Positions 1-7,152 of a stretch of 10,000 bases of DNA are shown piece after piece (the first letter of the stretch is position 1; every line of letters starts with the position of its first letter). Source of the DNA: Flavobacterium sp. (GTDB lineage Bacteria > Bacteroidota > Bacteroidia > Flavobacteriales > Flavobacteriaceae); the NCBI RefSeq assembly GCF_020217025.1, contig NZ_JAIWOF010000007.1, positions 1-10,000 of the forward strand, written 5' to 3'. The notes under the pieces were generated by a model. That model had not been told where the DNA came from. It searched no databases and saw nothing but the letters and a program-made list of their open reading frames with translations. Made by a program: the position numbers and the translations under genes.

Positions 1-881
1 AAGCCAACTTGGATATCTTTTAGATTTTTTCCTCGATTTTGAGTTAGTTTTACAATTCGCATTACGGCTTCTTCACAGGCTTTTTGTGGTGATTTACCTT
101 GACGCATTAATTCCACTACCAAATGACAACCTGTAATTCGGATTACTTCTTCTCCGTGGCCTGTTGCGGTTGCAGCTCCAATTTCGTTATCCACATACAA
201 ACCCGCACCAATAATTGGAGAATCACCTACTCTTCCGTGCATTTTGAAAGCCATTCCGCTAGTAGTGCAAGCTCCAGATAAATTTCCTTGTGCATCTAAA
301 GCAATCATTCCGATGGTGTCGTGATTTTCGATGTTGGCTTTTGGTAAATATTCACTGGTTTTCAACCACTCTTTCCATTCTTTTTCGGAAGCTTCTAACA
401 ATAAATTTTCTTTTTGAAATCCTTGCGATAAAGCAAATTGTAAAGCGCCATCTCCAACTAACATCACATGAGGCGTTTTTTCCATCACCATTCTTGCTAC
501 GGAAATGGGATGTTTGATATGCTCCAAACAAGCTACCGAACCAATATTCGAAAATTCATCCATGATACAAGCGTCTAATGTTACGCGACCATCTCTATCA
601 GGGCGACCGCCGTAACCTACGCTTCTTTCATTTGGATCACCTTCTGGAATTTTTACGCCAGCTTCCACCGCATCTAAAGCGCGACCTTTGTTTTTTAGTA
701 CTTCCCAAGCGGCTTCATTGGCTTGCAAACCGAAATTCCATGTAGAAAGTACGATGGGTTTGTTCGTTTTTCCTGAATTGATATCGATTTCAGTTTCCTC
801 AGATTTTCCATTGAAAGCCTGAAACGCTACACCAGCAGTTGCTAATGCGGTTGTCTTTAAAAAATTTCTTCTGTTTGTCAT
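1..881 (-). CDS. Glycosylasparaginase (N4-(beta-N-acetylglucosaminyl)-L-asparaginase), 3' end cut off by window
   Basis: Ntn-hydrolase that cleaves the GlcNAc-Asn bond of N-linked glycopeptides, giving aspartate and the amino sugar. The first 293 residues are in the window; about 40 C-terminal residues should lie beyond base 1. Residues line up with the Elizabethkingia meningoseptica enzyme at a constant offset of 37 (comparison from memory): the autocleavage nucleophile Thr152 is Thr189 here, in HDTIGM, and Trp11, Thr170, Arg180, Asp183 and Gly204 correspond to Trp48, Thr207, Arg217, Asp220 and Gly241, so all known active-site residues are kept. The N-terminus NRRNFLK followed by a short Ala-rich stretch is a Tat-type signal, suggesting export in folded form to the periplasm. 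The start ATG shares its A with the TAA of the upstream hexosaminidase gene (TAATG), so translation is probably coupled and both products probably act in one pathway. No start other than 881 fits the signal peptide. Confidence 0.95.
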   Translation of the reverse strand, partial: MTNRRNFLKTTALATAGVAFQAFNGKSEETEIDINSGKTNKPIVLSTWNFGLQANEAAWEVLKNKGRALDAVEAGVKIPEGDPNERSVGYGGRPDRDGRVTLDACIMDEFSNIGSVACLEHIKHPISVARMVMEKTPHVMLVGDGALQFALSQGFQKENLLLEASEKEWKEWLKTSEYLPKANIENHDTIGMIALDAQGNLSGACTTSGMAFKMHGRVGDSPIIGAGLYVDNEIGAATATGHGEEVIRITGCHLVVELMRQGKSPQKACEEAVMRIVKLTQNRGKNLKDIQVG

Positions 882-3145
882 TATTCTACACTTATTTCGT
901 CTACAAATAACCAACTGTTGGAACCTGCGCCCGGATTTCCATCGGCAATGATTCCATTGTTTTCTGCAATGACTTTTATAAATTGAACATTTTGCATATC
1001 GAAATTAACTACAATTTTCCCTTTCTTTTCTTTGATTTCTTTAGAGGTAACAATTGTAATTGGAATATAATTTTCTCCATCTTTTGAAACTAAAATTCCG
1101 ATACTTTTTGGATAATAAATCCAACTACCTTCTGAAGAAAGGGTGTTGATGCTGATTTTTGAAATCGTTTCTGTTTTTCCTAAATCGATAGTGGCATTCA
1201 TATCTTTTCCCCAGAAACCTAACCAATCTCTACCGAATTTTGAAGGATTTCCTTTCATTCCGTCTACCAAAGTAAAACTGCCTCCGATTCCATAATTTTC
1301 ATGCGGTTGATGCACCAATTCAATCTTTTTCCCTGTTGATTTAGTGATGAAAAAAGGTTGTTCGATAGTGGCGCTTTTAACTTTATTATTTTCGAAATAA
1401 GCCGCTTTTATGGTTTGGTTTTTAGCTACTAGAATTGGTTTTTCATAAGAAATCGAATTCGCATTCGGTTCCGAACCATCGGTTGTATATTTGATTCCGT
1501 TTGGATTTGCTGATTTTAATTCGAAAGCTACTCCATTTTCGGCAGGTTGAACTTTAGAAGTTACTTCAAAAATGGCTTTGCTGTAATTGATTCCTTTTTT
1601 ATCATAGATTTCAAAATGTGAGATCAATCTTTTTTCGAATTCTTTGTAATCTTTCGGATTGGATGTCCCCCAAACAACCTCAGAAAGTGCTGCTATTCTT
1701 GGGAAAAGCATATATTCAACATGTTCTGGCGTGTTGATATATTCCGTCCAAAGATTTGCTTGAGCGCCTAAAATATATTTCGATTCTTCTGCTGAAAGCT
1801 CTTTTGGAATAGGATTAAAAGAATACACTTTTTCCACATTGGTGTAACCGCCAAAAGCAATCGGTTCGTTTTTAGGTTCGCCTTGATAATGGTCGAAATA
1901 ACAATGCGATCCTGGCGACATCACTACAAAATGTTTTTGTTTGGCTGCTGCGATTCCACCCTCGGTACCGCGCCAACTCATTACCGCTGCGTTTGGTGCT
2001 AATCCGCCTTCTAAAATTTCGTCCCAACCGATGATTTTTCGACCTTTACTATTGACAAATTTTTCGATTCTTTGAATGAAATAACTTTGTAATTCGTGTT
2101 CGTCTTTTAAGTTTTCATCTTTGATTCTCTTTTGGCAATGCGGGCAACTTTTCCAGCGCACTTTTGGAGATTCATCACCACCGATGTGAATGTATTCAGA
2201 AGGAAATAAAGCCATTACTTCTGTCAACACATTTTCTAAAAACGTAAAGGTTTCGTCTTTTGGACAAAAAACATCTTCTAAAACGCCCCATGTTTTTCCC
2301 ACTTCAAAAGGTCCGCCTGTACAAGAAAATTCAGGATAAGAAGCTAATGCAGCTAAAGCATGACCGGGCATTTCGATTTCTGGAATAATAGTGATGTGAC
2401 GTTCTTTTGCGTATGCTACAATTTCTTTGATTTCTTCTTGCGTATAAAATCCACCATAGCGAATATTGTCGAACGTTTGATCGGTGTAATGTCCAATCAT
2501 GGAACCGTTTCGCCAAGCACCCACTTCGGTTAATTTAGGATATTTTTTGATTTCGATGCGCCAACCTTGATCATCGGTTAAATGCCAATGAAAGGTGTTC
2601 ATTTTATACATTGCTAAATAATCGATGTATTTTTTGATGAAATCTTTTGGAAAGAAATGACGAGAAACATCGAGATGCATGCCACGCCATTGGAATTTGG
2701 GGTAATCAATAATTGAAACTCCTTGAATTTCATAATTATCTTTCATTTCATTTGGAATGGTTTGCAAAAGAGATTGTACCCCATAGAAAAGGCTTTTTGA
2801 GTTTGAAGCAAATACTTCAATAATATCTTTATTAATTACTAAATGATATTCATCTTTATTTACAAACATTAAATCATCATTTGTAACTAAAATCAAAATT
2901 TTATTTTTAGAATGATATTCTGAAGTTATTTTTAAATCTAAACCTGTTTGCCTTTTAATGTTTTCTTTCAGAAACTGAGCTTCAAATGATTCTACATTAT
3001 TAGTTTGAATTACTGTTTTTGAGTTCAAGCTAAATTTAACTATATAATTAGTTATTTTTTTTGGCTTCGGAATTATATTCAGATTTTCTTGCGCTACGCT
3101 AATTACGGAAATAAGCAACAACAAAGTCAGTATTTTGTATTTCAT
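881..3145 (-). CDS. Secreted beta-N-acetylhexosaminidase, GH20 family, with C-terminal Fn3-like and F5/8C-like domains
   Basis: Exo-acting hydrolase that removes terminal beta-linked GlcNAc or GalNAc from glycans or chitin oligomers. The 754-residue product has a Sec signal peptide (MKYKILTLLLLIS, likely cut near residue 18, after SVA), a GH20b-type N-terminal domain (about 20-150) and the GH20 barrel (about 152-495). The barrel shows WRGMHLDVSR (153-162), FHWHLTDDQGWR (185-196) and the catalytic Asp324-Glu325 in HIGGDE, where Glu is the general acid and Asp assists the substrate N-acetyl group. A chitobiase C-terminal/Fn3-associated segment (about 530-600, YTTDGSEPN) and a discoidin-like carbohydrate-binding segment (about 605-754) follow. 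A longer reading frame opens at 3208, but its first codons lie inside the preceding terminator hairpin and it would bury the signal peptide, so the ATG at 3145 is chosen. It overlaps the glycosylasparaginase gene by one base, which fits N-glycan breakdown. Exact sugar preference cannot be read from sequence. Confidence 0.95.
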   Translation of the reverse strand: MKYKILTLLLLISVISVAQENLNIIPKPKKITNYIVKFSLNSKTVIQTNNVESFEAQFLKENIKRQTGLDLKITSEYHSKNKILILVTNDDLMFVNKDEYHLVINKDIIEVFASNSKSLFYGVQSLLQTIPNEMKDNYEIQGVSIIDYPKFQWRGMHLDVSRHFFPKDFIKKYIDYLAMYKMNTFHWHLTDDQGWRIEIKKYPKLTEVGAWRNGSMIGHYTDQTFDNIRYGGFYTQEEIKEIVAYAKERHITIIPEIEMPGHALAALASYPEFSCTGGPFEVGKTWGVLEDVFCPKDETFTFLENVLTEVMALFPSEYIHIGGDESPKVRWKSCPHCQKRIKDENLKDEHELQSYFIQRIEKFVNSKGRKIIGWDEILEGGLAPNAAVMSWRGTEGGIAAAKQKHFVVMSPGSHCYFDHYQGEPKNEPIAFGGYTNVEKVYSFNPIPKELSAEESKYILGAQANLWTEYINTPEHVEYMLFPRIAALSEVVWGTSNPKDYKEFEKRLISHFEIYDKKGINYSKAIFEVTSKVQPAENGVAFELKSANPNGIKYTTDGSEPNANSISYEKPILVAKNQTIKAAYFENNKVKSATIEQPFFITKSTGKKIELVHQPHENYGIGGSFTLVDGMKGNPSKFGRDWLGFWGKDMNATIDLGKTETISKISINTLSSEGSWIYYPKSIGILVSKDGENYIPITIVTSKEIKEKKGKIVVNFDMQNVQFIKVIAENNGIIADGNPGAGSNSWLFVDEISVE

Positions 3146-3176
3146 TGGAGTTGTGTTTGTTTGGCTAAAATTAAAT

Positions 3177-3205
3177 AAAAAAACCGCACATTGCTGTGCG
3201 GTTTT
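3177..3205 (-). terminator. Rho-independent terminator after the membrane pyrophosphatase gene
   Basis: Read on the minus strand, a perfect 11-bp stem (3195-3205 with 3180-3190, core CCGCACA/TGTGCGG) closes a GCAA loop of the stable GNRA type and runs into a tract of seven U (3183-3177). It lies about 20 bases past the hppA stop and 32 bases before the hexosaminidase start, so it should separate the two transcripts. Confidence 0.92.
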
Positions 3206-3226
3206 CATTATTTGTGTCGAAAAAGA

Positions 3227-5812
3227 TTATTTTCCTAGTTCTGCAATTTTTGCTTCTACTTCTAAATCGTCTCCTTCAAAAACTTTTTCTTCTTTTACTT
3301 CTTTACCATCTACCATTTTAGTTAAAGTAACCGTTGCTTTTACTTTTCCGTTAGCGTCTTTTACTTTTTTAACTTCCATGTTAATAATTTCTTGGTGATC
3401 ACCGTGGTTACAGTTTGGTCCGTGAACGTGTGCTGCATCTCCGATGTATTTACCGTTTTCATCATATTGTGACATGCATTTGTCCATACATTCTTTTGAA
3501 CATCCGTTTGCTTCACACATTTTAGCACATTCGTCTTTTGTCATGGTTGCACATTTCGATAAATCGCATTTTCCTTCTGTACAAACCATTTCTTTTTTCT
3601 CGCCTGAACAACAAGCTCCTTTTTCAGTTGTAGCACCGTGACCTCCTAAGATTGGAGCGATTACTAAACCAATCAAACATGTTAATTTAATTAAGATGTT
3701 CATCGATGGTCCAGAAGTATCTTTGAATGGATCTCCAACAGTATCTCCAGTTACCGCTGCTTTGTGTGCATCAGAACCTTTGTATGTCATCTCTCCGTTG
3801 ATTTCAACTCCAGCTTCAAATGATTTTTTAGCATTATCCCAAGCACCACCAGCGTTGTTTTGGAACACTGCCCAAAGTACACCTGAAACAGTAACTCCAG
3901 CCATATAACCACCTAACATTTCAGCAATTAATTGGTTATTATCTCCGTAAACTAATTTACCTAATAATACGATTGCAATTGGGAAACCGATCGTTAAAAT
4001 TCCTGGCAACATCATTTCGCGTAAAGCGGCTTTTGTAGAAATTTCAACACATTTTCCGTATTCTGGTTTGCCAGTTCCTTCCATAATTCCTGGAATTTCT
4101 TTGAACTGACGACGTACTTCGTACACCATATCCATTGCTGCTTTACCAACAGAATTCATTGCTAATGCAGAGAAAACAACAGGAATCATACCTCCAACGA
4201 ATAACATTGCTAATACAGGAGCTTTGAAAATATTGATTCCATCAATTCCTGTGAAAGTCACATAAGCAGCAAATAATGCTAGCGAGGTTAAAGCGGCAGA
4301 AGCGATTGCGAAACCTTTTCCAGTTGCAGCCGTTGTATTTCCTACTGAATCTAAAATATCTGTTCTTGTACGCACTTCTTTTGGTAATTCACTCATTTCA
4401 GCGATTCCACCTGCGTTGTCAGAAATTGGTCCAAATGCGTCGATTGCTAATTGCATTGCTGTTGTAGCCATCATTGCAGAAGCTGCTAAAGCTACTCCAT
4501 AAAATCCTGCTAAAGCATAAGTTGACCAAATTGCAGCTCCAAATAATAATACAGTTGGGAAAGTTGAAATCATACCTGTAGCTAAACCAGCGATTACGTT
4601 TGTTCCAGCTCCAGTTGAAGATTTTTGTACAATTGCTAATACCGGTTTTGTACCTAATCCTGTGTAATATTCTGTTACTGATGAAATTGCTCCACCAACA
4701 AATAATCCGATTAAAGTTGCATAGAAAACACGCATTGCTGAAATTTCTTGTGCTCCTTCTCCGAAGAATTCCATTGTCATTACTTCAGGAAGCATGAATT
4801 TTACTAAGAAGAAACAAGAAACCGCAGTTAAAACGATAGAAACCCAGTTTCCGATGTTTAATGCTTTTTGTACTTGAGCTTCTTTAGCATCGTCACTTGA
4901 AATTTTCACTAACATTGTTCCAATGATAGAGAATAAAATTCCGAAACCTGCGATTGCCATTGGTAATAAAATTGGTCCAATTCCGCCAAAAGCGTCATCG
5001 ATTTTACCACCCATATCTTTAATTACATAATTTCCTAAAACCATTGCCGCTAAAACAGTTGCAACATACGAACCGAATAAATCGGCACCCATACCCGCTA
5101 CGTCTCCAACATTATCTCCAACGTTATCTGCAATTGTAGCCGGATTACGTGGATCATCTTCTGGAATACCAGCTTCAACTTTTCCTACTAAGTCAGCACC
5201 TACATCGGCAGCTTTGGTGTAAATTCCACCTCCTACACGAGCAAATAATGCGATTGATTCAGCACCTAATGAAAATCCAGCTAATGTTTCTAATACTACT
5301 GTCATTCCGTCTGTATCTGTCCAAACGCCATCCATGAACATATGGAAAAATAATATAAAGAATCCTGTTAATCCTAAAACAGCTAAACCAGCAACTCCTA
5401 ATCCCATTACCGTTCCACCACCAAAAGATACTTTTAATGCTTGTGGTAAACTCGTACGAGCGGCTTGCGTTGTTCTAACGTTTGTTTTTGTGGCGATTTT
5501 CATCCCCATATTTCCTGCTAAAGCAGAAAAAATAGCTCCAAAAATGAAAGCTACAACTATTAATAAATGCGTTTTAACTCCTGGTATAAAAGTAATTCCA
5601 GCCAAAACAACACTTGCAATAAGAACAAATATCGCTAATAATCGATATTCTGCTTTTAAAAATGCTAAGGCTCCTTCGTAGATGTAATCTGAAATTTCTT
5701 TCATTTTACCATCTCCGGCGTCTTGTTTAAGAACCCAAGAGCGTTTGGCTGCCATAAATGCCAATCCTAATAGTGCCATGACTATAGGAACATAAATCAT
5801 CATTGATTCCAT
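3227..5812 (-). CDS. hppA: Membrane-bound ion-pumping pyrophosphatase, probably K+-dependent and H+-pumping, with Cys/His-rich C-terminal tail
   Basis: Integral inner-membrane enzyme that couples PPi hydrolysis to ion export. The 861-residue product has the family core at 1-722, where about 16 membrane helices are expected, and all PPi/Mg-binding loops: GGGIYTKAADVGADLVGK (194-211), EDDPRNPATIADNVGDNVGD (218-237), DNAGGIAEM (465-473), NNAGGAWDNAKK (652-663) and GDTVGDPFKDTSGPS (689-703). Ala495 and Gly498 in GNTTAATGKG are the residues of K+-dependent members (Lys and Thr in K+-independent ones). The Glu at 6.53 typical of Na+ pumps is Gly247 (ADLFGSY), whereas Glu185 sits at 5.43, seven residues before Arg192. 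From memory this is the pattern of Flavobacterium johnsoniae-type H+ pumps, so H+ pumping is inferred. An extra tail of about 140 residues follows the last helix. The frame is open back to 5881, but that extension overlaps the ppa terminator and precedes a hydrophobic start that matches the family, so ATG 5812 is preferred; ATGs at 5803 or 5800 are possible. Confidence 0.96.
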   Translation of the reverse strand: MESMMIYVPIVMALLGLAFMAAKRSWVLKQDAGDGKMKEISDYIYEGALAFLKAEYRLLAIFVLIASVVLAGITFIPGVKTHLLIVVAFIFGAIFSALAGNMGMKIATKTNVRTTQAARTSLPQALKVSFGGGTVMGLGVAGLAVLGLTGFFILFFHMFMDGVWTDTDGMTVVLETLAGFSLGAESIALFARVGGGIYTKAADVGADLVGKVEAGIPEDDPRNPATIADNVGDNVGDVAGMGADLFGSYVATVLAAMVLGNYVIKDMGGKIDDAFGGIGPILLPMAIAGFGILFSIIGTMLVKISSDDAKEAQVQKALNIGNWVSIVLTAVSCFFLVKFMLPEVMTMEFFGEGAQEISAMRVFYATLIGLFVGGAISSVTEYYTGLGTKPVLAIVQKSSTGAGTNVIAGLATGMISTFPTVLLFGAAIWSTYALAGFYGVALAASAMMATTAMQLAIDAFGPISDNAGGIAEMSELPKEVRTRTDILDSVGNTTAATGKGFAIASAALTSLALFAAYVTFTGIDGINIFKAPVLAMLFVGGMIPVVFSALAMNSVGKAAMDMVYEVRRQFKEIPGIMEGTGKPEYGKCVEISTKAALREMMLPGILTIGFPIAIVLLGKLVYGDNNQLIAEMLGGYMAGVTVSGVLWAVFQNNAGGAWDNAKKSFEAGVEINGEMTYKGSDAHKAAVTGDTVGDPFKDTSGPSMNILIKLTCLIGLVIAPILGGHGATTEKGACCSGEKKEMVCTEGKCDLSKCATMTKDECAKMCEANGCSKECMDKCMSQYDENGKYIGDAAHVHGPNCNHGDHQEIINMEVKKVKDANGKVKATVTLTKMVDGKEVKEEKVFEGDDLEVEAKIAELGK
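3230..3646 (-). other. C-terminal Cys/His-rich extension of the membrane pyrophosphatase (residues 723-861)
   Basis: The usual family C-terminus ends with the last helix (about 707-722, ending VIAPIL). Here it continues with 11 cysteines at 734, 735, 744, 749, 754, 762, 766, 771, 775, 779 and 801, several spaced C-x3-C or C-x4-C, then a His group (795, 797, 803, 806) around Cys801. The last 55 residues are Lys/Glu-rich, with alternating Val/Thr segments suggestive of beta strands. In known structures of this family both termini face away from the cytoplasm, so the tail is inferred to be periplasmic. The spacing suggests a metal-binding or disulfide-bonded small domain, but I do not recognise it as a named one. 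The frame is unbroken and runs to a normal stop followed by a terminator, so this is not a frameshift artefact. Confidence 0.8.
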
Positions 5813-5870
5813 AAAATATAATTTAGTTTTTTTGTTTGTTAATTTTATGGTAATATTAAGAAAATAAAAC

Positions 5871-5906
5871 AAAAAAGGCAATATTTTATTAAAAATACTG
5901 CCTTTT
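5871..5906 (-). terminator. Rho-independent terminator after soluble pyrophosphatase gene
   Basis: Read on the minus strand, a 15-bp hairpin (5892-5906 with 5873-5887, loop TAAT) with core AAGGCAGTATTTT is followed by a short U tract. Its single non-Watson-Crick position (5898 with 5881) is a G-U pair in minus-strand RNA but an A-C mismatch in plus-strand RNA, which supports minus-strand use. It begins 19 bases past the ppa stop. Confidence 0.88.
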
Positions 5907-5924
5907 ATTTATTTCAAAAAGAAA

Positions 5925-6455
5925 TTATTTAATGCTAAATAATCCTTCTGGTTTGTTTTCAAGTTCGTTGAAACGATTGGTACACTTCATCAAAATTTCT
6001 TTTGCCTCGTTTACATCTCCCCAACCTTCAACATCTACTTTTTTATTTTCTAAGTCTTTGTACACTTGGAAGAAATGCTCAATTTCTTTGATTAAGTGTG
6101 GATTTACATCGCTTAAATCGTTTAGTTTGTTCCAAATTGGATCTGAAACGGGTACGCAAATTACTTTTTCATCTGGACCTTTATCATCTGCCATGTGGAA
6201 AACACCGATTGGTTTTACTTCCATCACACAACCCGGAAAAGTTGGTTCGTTTACCAAAACTAAAACATCCAATGGATCCCCATCTAATGCTAACGTTTCT
6301 GGAATGAATCCGTAATCTGCTGGATACATCATTGACGAAAATAACATTCTGTCAAAACGCATTCTTTTTAATTCAAAATCGTACTCGTATTTGTTTCTAC
6401 TTCCTCTTGGAATCTCAATCAATACATCAAATGTAGTAATTTTATCTGCTGTCAT
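5925..6455 (-). CDS. ppa: Soluble inorganic pyrophosphatase, family I
   Basis: Cytoplasmic Mg-dependent enzyme that hydrolyses PPi to two phosphates, pulling biosynthetic reactions forward. The 176-residue product has the normal length of bacterial family I enzymes. The signature DGDPLDV (58-64) supplies Asp58, Asp60 and Asp63; Asp90 and Asp95 (HMADDKGPDEK) match E. coli Asp97 and Asp102, and Tyr132-Lys133 match E. coli Tyr141-Lys142. The N-terminal IEIPRGSRNKYEYD segment carries the usual Glu and Lys contacts. The gene has its own promoter upstream and its own terminator downstream, so it appears to be transcribed alone, although read-through from the glycosylase gene is possible because no terminator is visible between them. 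The start at 6455 sits about 18 bases after the expected transcription start. The next gene downstream is the membrane-bound pyrophosphatase, which uses the same substrate. Confidence 0.98.
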   Translation of the reverse strand: MTADKITTFDVLIEIPRGSRNKYEYDFELKRMRFDRMLFSSMMYPADYGFIPETLALDGDPLDVLVLVNEPTFPGCVMEVKPIGVFHMADDKGPDEKVICVPVSDPIWNKLNDLSDVNPHLIKEIEHFFQVYKDLENKKVDVEGWGDVNEAKEILMKCTNRFNELENKPEGLFSIK

Positions 6456-6479
6456 TTTTCTTATATTTTAAAGCGGGTG

Positions 6480-6511
6480 CAAAGTTACCACTATAAAACA
6501 TTAGAAACAAA
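6480..6511 (-). promoter_or_regulatory. Bacteroidetes-type promoter for ppa
   Basis: On the minus strand TTTG (6511-6508) is followed after exactly 20 bases by TAACTTTG (6487-6480), a full match to the flavobacterial -33/-7 consensus TTTG and TAnnTTTG. Transcription should begin near 6473, leaving a leader of about 18 bases before the ATG at 6455, with no Shine-Dalgarno sequence. Confidence 0.8.
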
Positions 6512-6547
6512 AGAGTTTTGCAAAAAAAGTATAGATTTTACAAAGAT

Positions 6548-7150
6548 TTAATATGTGATTTTTCTACCTCTTTTTTCAAGATAATAATGCCACAAAAAAT
6601 AGGTTGCTACCGAACGATAAGGTTTCCATTTTTGAGCATAACTTTCCATTTCTTTTTTCGTATGAATTTCTAAAAGCTCTTTCATGGTATTTACTACTGC
6701 AATATCGCCAAGTGGAATTATATCAAGCGAATTCAGGCAAAACATCAGGTAAATATCAATTGTCCAATTACCGATACCTTTGATTTTAATTAATTCTTCT
6801 CGAACAACTTCAGCATCTTTGAAAGCTAAACTTTCCAAATCCAATTCCTTTGATAAAATAGCTTCAGCAAGCGCTTTTATGTATTTTGTTTTTTGCCGAC
6901 TTACGCCACAAGCACGAAAATCTTCATCTGAAAAAACAACAACTTTTTCAGGTATAAAATCAGGAATAGCTGTTTTTAATTTATTAAAAACAGCTTTAGC
7001 CGAATCAACGGAAACTTGTTGTTCTAAAATTAATAGCACTAAGGTTTGAAATCCTTGAGGTCTTTTTGGTTGAATTGGAAAACCGAATTGCTGACTAATT
7101 TTTTCAAAAATAGCATCTTGCTTAAGTAAATATGCTATGGCATTTTCCAT
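6548..7150 (-). CDS. DNA-3-methyladenine glycosylase, AlkA-type HhH-GPD, short form
   Basis: Base-excision repair enzyme expected to cut alkylated purines from DNA. The 200-residue product holds only the helix-hairpin-helix glycosylase core; the N-terminal TBP-like domain that takes E. coli AlkA to about 282 residues is absent, as in many short AlkA-like proteins. ILEQQVS (41-47) matches the conserved QQxS segment of the family, LIKIKGIGNWT (120-130) is the DNA-binding hairpin, and Asp149 in IIPLGD is the catalytic Asp, equivalent to AlkA Asp238. WKPYRSVATYFLWHY (175-189) is the typical C-terminal helix. No iron-sulfur Cys cluster like that of EndoIII or MutY is present. The start lies 2 bases after the stop of the DUF5686 gene, so the two are probably co-transcribed. 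Substrate range (3-methyladenine against other lesions) cannot be decided from sequence. Confidence 0.92.
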   Translation of the reverse strand: MENAIAYLLKQDAIFEKISQQFGFPIQPKRPQGFQTLVLLILEQQVSVDSAKAVFNKLKTAIPDFIPEKVVVFSDEDFRACGVSRQKTKYIKALAEAILSKELDLESLAFKDAEVVREELIKIKGIGNWTIDIYLMFCLNSLDIIPLGDIAVVNTMKELLEIHTKKEMESYAQKWKPYRSVATYFLWHYYLEKRGRKITY

Positions 7151-7152
7151 TT

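Noticed and set aside
290..517. Plus-strand open frame of 75 codons opposite the glycosylasparaginase gene
   Set aside because: Covered by conserved coding sequence on the minus strand; composition looks like a shadow frame.
3166..3173. TAATTTTA on the minus strand as a promoter for the hexosaminidase operon
   Set aside because: Matches TAnnTTTG except for the final G, and no TTTG lies about 20 bases upstream; too weak in such AT-rich DNA to list as a feature.
3146..3208. Upstream in-frame extension of the hexosaminidase (start at 3208)
   Set aside because: It reads through the hppA terminator hairpin and would place 21 residues before an obvious signal peptide; the ATG at 3145 is far more likely.
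5334..5681. Plus-strand open frame of 115 codons opposite the membrane pyrophosphatase gene
   Set aside because: Lies wholly within a strongly conserved coding gene on the other strand; low-complexity Lys/Ala/Pro/Ile composition with no recognisable domain. An antisense shadow.
5813..5881. Upstream in-frame extension of the membrane pyrophosphatase (start at 5881)
   Set aside because: The first codons lie inside the ppa terminator and the added residues have no counterpart in the family as I know it.
5932..6315. Plus-strand open frame of 127 codons opposite ppa
   Set aside because: Antisense to a well-supported gene, Ser/Phe/Lys-rich, no family resemblance and no promoter seen.
6512..6547. 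Possible terminator between the DNA glycosylase gene and ppa
   Set aside because: Only a short TTTTGCAAAA palindrome is present, with no GC-containing stem followed by a U tract, so read-through into ppa cannot be excluded.
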